A model generated the notes under the pieces. The model saw only the letters and a program-made list of their open reading frames with translations. It was not told the DNA's origin and did not search any database. Positions 1 to 6,700 of a stretch of 12,603 bases of DNA are shown one piece after another (within the stretch, counting starts at the first letter, position 1; each line of letters begins with the position of its first letter). The position numbers and the translations under genes are program-made. This DNA comes from CANNDT01 sp945876205 (lineage in GTDB: Bacteria > Acidobacteriota > Vicinamibacteria > Vicinamibacterales > UBA2999), in contig CANNDT010000118.1 in the NCBI GenBank assembly GCA_947503365.1, forward strand, positions 1 through 12,603, written 5' to 3'.

Positions 1-369
1 GGCGTCGAGCACGACGAGCATGTTGAGCAGCCCGGCGACGATGAGAAACGCGTTGCCGTACTCGTAGGTAATGGCGACGACCCGGCCGGCACCCGCGCCC
101 ATCGCCTTGGCGATGAGGTACGGCACACCCACGCCGATGTCCGCGAAGGCCGCCAGCGCCACGAGCGGCTGCGTCGCCTCAAACGGAAACAGCCGCCCCT
201 CGAGCCACAGTCCGAACAGGAACATCAGCGGCAACGTGATGAGAAAGATGAGGCCCTTCTGGATGCGGCCCTGCCAGAGATGACCGGCGCCGGGAATCGC
301 CCACGCCACCGCGCAGATCAGGTAGGGGTTGGCGGAGGACGCGGCGCGATCGGCCGCTGTGGCGCGCAT
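1..369 (-). CDS. DUF6677-like small membrane protein (partial, C-terminus beyond left edge)
   Basis: An open frame of 123 codons runs from ATG at 369 to the window edge with no stop. The product starts with a short polar stretch, then a hydrophobic segment with a Pro-Gly-Ala-Gly-His motif (residues 26-30) followed by Trp-Gln-Gly-Arg and a second hydrophobic helix (about 39-55). Further hydrophobic segments lie near 68-88 and 107-121. The Pro-Gly-Ala-Gly-His...Gly-Arg turn between two helices and the Thr-Tyr-Glu-Tyr-Gly stretch (101-105) match my memory of DUF6677 membrane proteins of Acidobacteria. Function is unknown. It lies downstream of the DUF2085 gene on the same strand, and its start overlaps that gene's end by 52 nt. 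No good Shine-Dalgarno is visible, but an in-frame stop 15 nt upstream leaves 369 as the only ATG for a full first helix. Family assignment is from recall of the motif, so moderate. Confidence 0.68.
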   Translation of the reverse strand, partial: MRATAADRAASSANPYLICAVAWAIPGAGHLWQGRIQKGLIFLITLPLMFLFGLWLEGRLFPFEATQPLVALAAFADIGVGVPYLIAKAMGAGAGRVVAITYEYGNAFLIVAGLLNMLVVLDA

Positions 370-791
370 GAGTCGTAGTGTAGCTTAGCCACCGCGTCAA
401 CCACTACGAACGCGATCGCGGCGCCGAGCGGTACGCCGGACAACGCTCGCGAGAGGTTGGACGGTTCCCAGATGCCGAGCCACTCGGCCGCGACGGTGAC
501 AAGGGTGGGTACGGCGGCAGCGACGATGAGCGCGAGTGGGGCGAGCCGAACCCGACAGGGTCCGCCCCACCAGCGTGTTCCTGCGATCAAAGCCACCCCG
601 ACGTAAATGCCAGCGCATCGCGCACAGACCGGCAGCTGCGCCGCGCCGATATGAAACGAACGCTCGGGGAGCTGATGACAGATGAGAGAGCCGGCGAGGT
701 AGGCAGCGGCGGCGAGCGCCACCGGAAGGAACGGCGCGAACACCAGTAGCGCCAGCCACGCGCACGCGGCCAGCGCCATCAGCGACATCAC
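318..791 (-). CDS. DUF2085 family membrane protein
   Basis: The 157-residue product is hydrophobic, with predicted membrane helices near residues 4-36, 62-71, 84-103 and 117-134. Two conserved-looking clusters stand out: Cys38-His39-Gln40 followed by Pro-Glu-Arg-Ser-Phe (42-46), and Cys56-Ala-Arg-Cys59-Ala-Gly61. Together these are the signature of DUF2085, small membrane proteins with paired Cys/His residues; a metal or redox role is possible but not established. The start is GTG at 791 or ATG at 788, 9 nt after the stop of the VWA gene, so the two are probably co-transcribed. The last 17 residues (Cys-Ala-Pro-Gln onward, Pro- and Arg-rich) overlap the start of the next gene and look less constrained than the rest. 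Family call is firm; role is unknown. Confidence 0.82.
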   Translation of the reverse strand: MMSLMALAACAWLALLVFAPFLPVALAAAAYLAGSLICHQLPERSFHIGAAQLPVCARCAGIYVGVALIAGTRWWGGPCRVRLAPLALIVAAAVPTLVTVAAEWLGIWEPSNLSRALSGVPLGAAIAFVVVDAVAKLHYDSCAPQRPIAPRPPPTPT

Positions 792-800
792 GCGATCATT

Positions 801-1760
801 CTATTGGAGCGCCACCCGTCGAACAGGCCGCGCGGCCACGTATCCCGAGCGCGTGCGAGTGCGCGCACCCGCCTGATCGACCTGCACGCGTACGCGGCGG
901 TAGGCGCCGTCCTGGCGCCCATTCTTCGAGGCGTAGCCAATCGAATACTGGTTCGAGAGCTCCTGCGCGATGGTGGTGTAGACACCGGCCAGCTCGGAGA
1001 TATCGGCTGGAAAGAATGACCGCGCGCCGGTTTCGAGGGCCAGCGCCTTCATCGCGAAGTCCGAGTCGGACATCGGGCGCTTCGCGCCTGGGTCGATGGA
1101 TTTCGATGCACCGGACTTCAGGGTGATCGTGTAGATGGCGATCCCCGACCGCTTCGCGACGTCCATCACGTCGTCGAAGTTGACGAGGCTGGACGTGTCG
1201 TCGCCATCGGTGAGCACCGCAATCGCCTGGCGCCGGACTTCGCCGTTGCCGCGACGCTGTGTGCTCATTTCCCGCATGCTCATGTACAGCGCGTTGTAAA
1301 GCGCCGTGCCGCCGCCCGGCGTCGTCTGCCGGATCGCGCTGACGGCGCCGTCAAGGTCCGCGTCGAGCGCATGGACGGTCTTCACGGTGTCCCGAATCGT
1401 GACGACTGCGATGCGATCCGACGAATGAAGCCGCATCGCAAAGCCTACGGCCGCTTCCTGGGCCGTCCGCATCTTGTCGGTCATGCTGGCGGAGGCGTCA
1501 AGGAGGATCGACAGGTCGAGGGGCACCTCCGCGGCCGCAAAGAATGAGACATCCTGCGGAACGCCGTCTTCGAGGACCGTAAAATTATTGGATACGAGAC
1601 CGTGGACGAGCTTCTGCTGTCCGTCGGTGACGACGACGTTGAGCGCCACCAGGTCGATCGCCGCACGAAACACCGGGGACGCGTCGGAGGCCCGCAGGCT
1701 CTGACCCCCGACCGCGAAACCCCACGCCAAATACGCAAGAACGAAACACCCTTTTTTCAC
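801..1760 (-). CDS. Exported von Willebrand factor A domain protein (Acidobacterial VWFA-related type)
   Basis: A 319-residue protein with an N-terminal signal peptide (Lys-Lys, hydrophobic 5-18, likely cut near Ala24-Ala28). A short beta-rich region, about residues 33-76, contains the Asn-Phe-Thr-Val-Leu-Glu-Asp-Gly stretch typical of this group. A VWA domain follows from about 81 to 265. Its metal-ion-dependent adhesion site is complete: Asp88-x-Ser90-x-Ser92, Thr152 in a Gly-Gly-Gly-Thr turn, and Asp185 in Thr-Asp-Gly-Asp-Asp. The C-terminal Gln-Tyr-Ser-Ile-Gly-Tyr (271-276) and Arg-Thr-Arg-Ser-Gly-Tyr (302-307) match the VWFA-related family abundant in Acidobacteria. It probably acts in the periplasm or outside the cell in metal-dependent protein binding; partner unknown. 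GTG is chosen as the start because a strong ribosome site lies 5 nt upstream. It is first in the minus-strand run and divergent from the TetR gene. Confidence 0.9.
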   Translation of the reverse strand: MKKGCFVLAYLAWGFAVGGQSLRASDASPVFRAAIDLVALNVVVTDGQQKLVHGLVSNNFTVLEDGVPQDVSFFAAAEVPLDLSILLDASASMTDKMRTAQEAAVGFAMRLHSSDRIAVVTIRDTVKTVHALDADLDGAVSAIRQTTPGGGTALYNALYMSMREMSTQRRGNGEVRRQAIAVLTDGDDTSSLVNFDDVMDVAKRSGIAIYTITLKSGASKSIDPGAKRPMSDSDFAMKALALETGARSFFPADISELAGVYTTIAQELSNQYSIGYASKNGRQDGAYRRVRVQVDQAGARTRTRSGYVAARPVRRVALQ

Positions 1761-1765
1761 GCCGC

Positions 1766-1773
1766 ACCTCCCC
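1766..1773 (-). promoter_or_regulatory. Ribosome binding site of the VWA gene
   Basis: On the minus strand this reads GGGGAGGT, 5 nt before the GTG start codon at 1760-1758. It supports the GTG start and hence the short signal peptide beginning with Lys-Lys. Confidence 0.7.
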
Positions 1774-1836
1774 GCCGCTGGCCCATCCGTTTACTGAGGG
1801 CTGCAATTGAGCGGCCGCATATAGCCCACCTTCATC

Positions 1837-1854
1837 GAACACTATTGATAGTTC
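1837..1854. promoter_or_regulatory. Degenerate second operator-like repeat
   Basis: Directly abutting the perfect palindrome is an 18-bp segment that begins with GAACACT, the same 7 bases as the palindrome's left end, and ends in GTTC. It contains the small inverted pair ACTAT/ATAGT around TG. It repeats the GAAC...GTTC pattern imperfectly, so it may be a weaker auxiliary site on the VWA-gene side of the control region. Confidence 0.4.
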
Positions 1855-1880
1855 GAACACTGTTCAATTGAACAGTGTTC
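1855..1880. promoter_or_regulatory. 26-bp perfect palindrome, probable TetR-family operator
   Basis: The sequence is its own reverse complement over 26 bp. It consists of GAACACTGTTC, AATT and GAACAGTGTTC. Each 11-bp arm is itself a palindrome of the form GAACAnTGTTC, so the site offers two dimer sites 15 bp apart. It lies 32 bp before the TetR gene start and 94 bp before the divergent VWA gene start. TetR-family repressors commonly bind such palindromes next to their own genes, so autoregulation of the efflux operon is the natural reading. That this particular TetR binds here is inferred. Confidence 0.75.
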
Positions 1881-1884
1881 AGAT

Positions 1885-1890
1885 TATGAT
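1885..1890 (+). promoter_or_regulatory. Candidate -10 box for the efflux operon
   Basis: TATGAT differs from TATAAT at one base and lies just downstream of the 26-bp palindrome, which would then cover the -35 region. No good -35 match is seen at the right distance, only weak TTCAAT at 1863-1868 inside the palindrome. The implied transcript would start about 16 nt before the ATG, leaving room for the GGAGGA ribosome site at 1899-1904. Suggestive only. Confidence 0.3.
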
Positions 1891-1912
1891 TGGCGTTCGG
1901 AGGACAGTGTAG

Positions 1913-2605
1913 ATGGGAACAAAAGAGCGCCAGGAACGGGATCGCAGCAGAATTCGCGAGTCCATCCTCGCCGCGGCGCGAGAGCTCTTCATTACCGACG
2001 GCTACCGCACCGTGTCGATGCGCAAGATTGCCGAGCGGATCGAGTACAGCCCAGCCGCCATCTATAGTTACTTTCCCGGCAAGGACGACATCTTCTTTGC
2101 CCTCGCGGAAGAAGGATTCCGGCTCCTCGCGGAGCAGGCGCAGGCCACGACGCGCGACATCACCGACCCGCTCGACCGGCTCCGCCGCGGTCTCTGGGCC
2201 TTCTACGAGTTCTCCAAGGCCCATCCCCAGTATTTCGAGCTGATGTTCCTCGACCGATCGGTGCCCAGCCTGAGCCAGGATTTCCAGCGCTTCGAGTTCT
2301 TCCAGGACACCAGATTGCGGGCCGAAGGCGATATTGGCGCGTGTATAGACCGTGGGGAGTTCTCCAAGTCGCTCGTTCCGGCCGCGGCGCTGCACGTCCT
2401 CTGGGTTGGCATGCTCGGCGCCGCCTCGATTGGGCTGGCGCACCGTCTCGCCCCCGGCGAAGACCCCGACACGCTGGCGCACGACGTCCTTGAATCCCTT
2501 CTCGCAGGATTCACCACGAACATCATCCGCTCTACTTTCGTCGCATCCGAGTGTCCGTTTCATACATCCACGGAAACGGCAGTTGAGGCCAATCAGAATG
2601 CGTAG
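1913..2605 (+). CDS. TetR/AcrR-family transcriptional regulator of the efflux operon
   Basis: A 230-residue regulator. Residues 13-61 form the TetR DNA-binding domain, with the helix-turn-helix around 34-54 (Thr-Val-Ser-Met-Arg-Lys-Ile-Ala...Ser-Pro-Ala-Ala-Ile-Tyr-Ser-Tyr-Phe) and the usual Lys-Asp-Asp-Ile-Phe after it. Residues 62-205 are a helical ligand-binding and dimer domain; a Trp-Val-Gly-Met-Leu-Gly stretch near 164-169 recalls the TetR_C WHG-type domains, though not exactly. A GGAGGA ribosome site 8 nt upstream fixes the ATG. The stop overlaps the start of the adaptor gene by 8 nt (ATGCGTAG), so it is the first gene of the efflux operon. It most likely represses its own operon through the 1855-1880 palindrome and is released by a pump substrate. 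The substrate cannot be told from sequence. Confidence 0.92.
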   Translation: MGTKERQERDRSRIRESILAAARELFITDGYRTVSMRKIAERIEYSPAAIYSYFPGKDDIFFALAEEGFRLLAEQAQATTRDITDPLDRLRRGLWAFYEFSKAHPQYFELMFLDRSVPSLSQDFQRFEFFQDTRLRAEGDIGACIDRGEFSKSLVPAAALHVLWVGMLGAASIGLAHRLAPGEDPDTLAHDVLESLLAGFTTNIIRSTFVASECPFHTSTETAVEANQNA

Positions 2606-3758
2606 CCATCGTCTTCAGTCAGTTCGGTACGTTTTTGTCTTTATGTTCACGCTTGGTGCCGCGATGACGCTGGCCGCGTGCGGCGGGGCCGAGCCCACCG
2701 CCGTCGCCGCGGGTACTCCGGCAGCGGAGCGCCTCATCGACGTTCCCGCGATCAAGGTCGGCGTCGCCGACCTGGAATCCTCGCTGCAAATCTCGGGCAA
2801 CCTCGCGCCGCAAACGCGCGTAGCCATCATGGCCAGGCTGCCGGGAACGCTCGCACGCATGGCGGTCCAGGTTGGCGATCGCGTCAGGCAGGGCCAGGTG
2901 GTGGCGACGCTCGACCGCCGGGAGATCGACGCGCAGGTCGACGCGGCGGCGGCCTCACTCAGCGTGACGCACGCGGGCCTCGAAGCGGCGGAAGCCGCGC
3001 TCGCCAATGCGACGCTCGAGCAGGAGCGTTCCAGGAATCTCTTTGAAAAGGGAGCGCTGCCCCGCCAGCGCCTCGATGCCGCGGACACGATGGTGCGGTC
3101 GTCAACCGCTCAACGCGAGCTTGCCAAGGCGAACGTGGCGCAGGCCGAGGCGGCATTGCGGCGGGCTCGCGAAGTGCAGCGCGACACGACACTCACCTCG
3201 CCGATCAACGGCGTGGTCGTGGAACGCAACTACGACGCGGGCAGCCTGGTCGGTCCCGGCGAGAAGGCGGTCGTGGTGGTGGCTGACCTGAGCATCATGA
3301 AGCTCGAAGCCGGCGTCTCGGAGCTCGAGGCTGGCCGTCTCCGGGTCGGCATGCCGGCGCGCATCATCGCGCAGGCGCTGCCGAACGAGGTCTTCGAAGG
3401 ACGCCTGGCCAACATCGCTCCCGAAGTCGATCCGAAGAACCGGCACTTCGCCGTCGAGGTGCGGACGGTCAACCGCGGCAACCTCCTGTCGGGCATGTAC
3501 GGCACCGCGACCATTCCTCTCGAGCGGGCGGCAAACGCCGTGGCGGTGCCGCGCGACGCGGTGACCACGCGAGCCGGCAAGCGCGTGGCGCTCCGGATCG
3601 ACGGCGCCACCATCCAGGAAGTGCCTGTCGTCGAAGGCCTGACCAGTGGCACGCTCATCCAGATTTCAAGCGGGCTGAATAGTGGCGACACGATCGTCTC
3701 CGATACGCGCCGCGATGTCGCGGCCGGCAGCAAGGTGAATCCCGTTTTCGCGCGGTAA
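2598..3758 (+). CDS. RND efflux periplasmic adaptor (membrane fusion protein), lipoprotein
   Basis: A 386-residue HlyD/AcrA-type adaptor that should bridge the RND pump and the outer-membrane channel. The N-terminus is a lipoprotein signal (hydrophobic 11-26, lipobox Leu25-Ala-Ala-Cys28), so it is tethered by lipid on Cys28. Residues about 66-108 form the first lipoyl half (Gly-Asp-Arg-Val-Arg-Gln-Gly-Gln). Residues 112-195 are an Ala/Glu/Arg-rich helical hairpin, and 197-230 the second lipoyl half (Ser-Pro-Ile-Asn-Gly-Val-Val). A beta-barrel follows (about 232-306), then a membrane-proximal domain to the end. The ATG at 2598 is preferred over upstream in-frame starts within the TetR gene because it places the lipobox correctly and has GAGG 9 nt upstream. 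It overlaps the TetR stop by 8 nt and ends 5 nt before the pump gene, indicating translational coupling. Confidence 0.93.
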   Translation: MRSHRLQSVRYVFVFMFTLGAAMTLAACGGAEPTAVAAGTPAAERLIDVPAIKVGVADLESSLQISGNLAPQTRVAIMARLPGTLARMAVQVGDRVRQGQVVATLDRREIDAQVDAAAASLSVTHAGLEAAEAALANATLEQERSRNLFEKGALPRQRLDAADTMVRSSTAQRELAKANVAQAEAALRRAREVQRDTTLTSPINGVVVERNYDAGSLVGPGEKAVVVVADLSIMKLEAGVSELEAGRLRVGMPARIIAQALPNEVFEGRLANIAPEVDPKNRHFAVEVRTVNRGNLLSGMYGTATIPLERAANAVAVPRDAVTTRAGKRVALRIDGATIQEVPVVEGLTSGTLIQISSGLNSGDTIVSDTRRDVAAGSKVNPVFAR

Positions 3759-3763
3759 GACAT

Positions 3764-6700
3764 ATGTGGATTTCTGATACCTCCATCCGCCGGCCCGTCT
3801 TCGCGACGATGGTCATCGTCAGCTTGATGGTGCTCGGCATCGTGTCGATGACGCGGCTCGGCATCGACCTGTTCCCCGACGTCAGTTTTCCGTTCGTCAA
3901 CATCAGCGTCGTCTACCCGGGCGCGTCGCCCGAGGAAGTCGAGACGCTCGTGACCAAGCCGATTGAAGATGCCGTGGCTGGCATCAACGGCGTGAAGCGG
4001 GTGCAATCGAGCTCGACCGAAGGGCGTTCCATGGTGGGCGTCGAGCTGCGGCTCGAGGTCGATGCGCAGAATGCCGCCGCCGAAGTGCGCGAGAAGGTGG
4101 CCGCGATCCGCGGCCGCCTGCCGCGCGAGGTCGAAGATCCGACCATCGTCCGCTTCGACGTCGCCGGCCTTCCGATCATGGTGTTCGCGGTCGGCTCGTC
4201 GCAGGCGTCAGACGTGACCCGCCGCCAGATCGAAGACGACCTCAAGCCGCTCCTCGAGCAGATCGACGGCGTCGCGGCGGTCGAAGTCAACGGCGGCGAC
4301 GTGCGGGAGATCCAGGTGGACCTGGATCCTCGCCGGCTCGAAGCCCTGGGCCTGCCTCTCAGCCTGGTGGCCGACAAGCTCTCGGCGGAGAACCTCGACC
4401 TGCCCGGCGGACGAATCACACGCGAGGGAGAGACGATCTCGCTGCGGACCAAGGGCGAGTTCGAAACCGCGGAAGAGATCGAAAGCGTCATCCTGCGATC
4501 GGACGGCGGCTCGACCGTCCGGGTCCGCGACGTCGGCCAGGTGGTTGATGGTTTCGAGGAGCGGACGTCGACGACGCGACTGAACGGCGCGGACGCCGTC
4601 TCCTTCTCGATCAAGAAGCAGAGCGGAGGCAATACCGCCGCCATCGCCGAGCGCGTGAACGCGGTGGTGGCGCGCGTGCAGCCGAATTTCCCGGCGCTGC
4701 AGATCCGCTCGGTGCACGACGACGCCGAGTTCATCCAGGAGAACGTCGCGCAGGTCGCCGAGGCGATTATCTTCGGCGCGCTGATGGCCGTCCTGATCAT
4801 CTTCGTGTTCATGCGCGACTGGCGCTCGACGCTGATCAGCGCGCTCGCGCTGCCGACCTCGGTGGTCGCGACCTTCTTCTTCATGTATATCGCCGGCTTC
4901 ACCTTCAACATGATGACGCTGATGGCGCTCTCGCTGGTCATCGGCATCCTGATCGACGATGCCGTGGTCGTGCGCGAGAGCATCTACCGCCAGATGGAGC
5001 ACGGCGCCGACCCGGTGACGGCGGCGCACAAGGGCACGTCCGAAGTCGGTCTGGCGGTGATGGCGACCACCTTTACCATCCTGGCGGTGTTCCTGCCGGT
5101 AGGCTTCATGACCGGCCTGGTCGGCCAGTTCTTCAAGTCGTTCGCGCTGACGATTGCCTTCGCGGTGGCCATGTCGCTGCTGGTGGCGTTCACGCTCGAC
5201 CCGATGCTCTCGTCGCGCTTCGTCCGCTACATCCCGCCCGAGGAGCGGATGCGCACGCGCGCCGGCCGGCTGTTCGAGCGATGGGGACGCGCCTACGAGG
5301 CGCTCGATCGGAAATACCACACCGTGCTCGGCTGGGCCCTCGGCCACCCCTGGAAGACGCTGGCAGCCGCCGCCGTGATCTTCGTCGCGAGCCTCAGCAC
5401 GGTCACCGTCATGGGCACTGAATTCGTGCCGGCCGAAGACCGCGGCGAATTCCAGATCATCGTCGAGCTCCCGCCCGGCACGTCGTTCGACGAGAGCGTG
5501 GCGGCCGTGGCGCGTATTGAAAGCGACGTCAAGACGATTCCGGAAGTGACGCAGATTTTCAGCACCGTTGGCTCCGGCGGGCAGGTGCGCGCCTCATCGA
5601 TTGCGGTCAAGACGACGAAGAAGGATCAACGCACCCGCGGCATCGCCGCGATCAAGGCGGAGGTCCGGACCAAGCTTGCGGCGATGCCGTTCGTCGACGG
5701 CAAGGTCGCGGATCCCGAGTTCATGCAGGGTGCGCCGTACGAGCCGCCGATCAACGTCTTTGTCCGCGGGGACGATCTCGCGGCGCTGCAGCGGATCACC
5801 AGCGAGGTTGAAGCCAGGGTGCGCCAGATTCCCGGCGCCGTCGACATCAGCACCAACCTCGAGACCGGGCAGCCGGAGGTGGTCGCGCGGATCAACCGCT
5901 CGATGGCCGCCGACCTCGGCTTCAGCGTCGGCGGCGTCGCCGGCCAACTGCGCGGCATGGTCGAAGGGGTCGTGCCGACGAAACTGCGCGACGGCAATCG
6001 CGAACACGACATCCGCGTTCGCCTGGCGCCGGAATATCGCAACGACCCGGCTGCCATCCTGCGCACGCCGCTCTACTCGGAGAGCGGGACTGCGGTACGC
6101 ACGGGCGATGTCGTCCAGTTCACGCCTGCCGTCGGCCCCAGCAACATCGACCGCGAACAGCGGCGCCGGCAGGCGAAGATCGGCGTCGACCTCGGCGAGG
6201 GGTACGCCCTGGGCGACGTGACCGCGGAGGTCGAGAAAGCGATGGCCACGATCCAGATGCCGCCCAACTTCGAATGGGGATTCGCGGGCGACGTCGAAAT
6301 GATGCAGGAATCGGCCGCCGCCATGGGGCTCGCGATGATCCTGGCCGTGGCCTTCATCTATATCGTCCTGGCGTCGCAGTTCGAGTCGTTTCTCGAGCCG
6401 TTCATCATCATGCTGACGATGCCGCTCGCGCTGGTCGGCGCCCTGCTGCTGCTGCTTGCCACCGGCAAGCACCTCGGCATGCCGGCCACGATCGGCATCG
6501 TCATGCTGATGGGGTTGGTCACGAAGAACGGCATTCTGCTGATCGACTACACCAACCGGCTGCGGCGCGAGCAGGGACTTGGCGTCAAGGACGCGCTCCT
6601 GGTGGCCGGACCGGTGCGACTCCGCCCGATCATGATGACCACGGTGGCGATGGTGCTGGGCATGCTGCCGTCCGCCGTCGGCACGGGCGACGGCAGTGAG

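Noticed and set aside
1832..2563. A 243-codon open frame on the minus strand opposite the TetR gene.
   Set aside because: It is an antisense shadow of a well-supported TetR gene, Glu/Arg-rich as expected of GC-rich reverse frames, with no recognisable domain.
2352..2597. Upstream in-frame extension of the adaptor protein beginning at a GTG inside the TetR gene.
   Set aside because: The extension overlaps the TetR coding sequence, lacks domain character, and would bury the lipoprotein signal that starts naturally at ATG 2598.
4208..5347. A 379-codon open frame on the minus strand inside the RND permease.
   Set aside because: It is a low-complexity His/Arg/Asp-rich shadow of the RND coding sequence without a ribosome site or domain.
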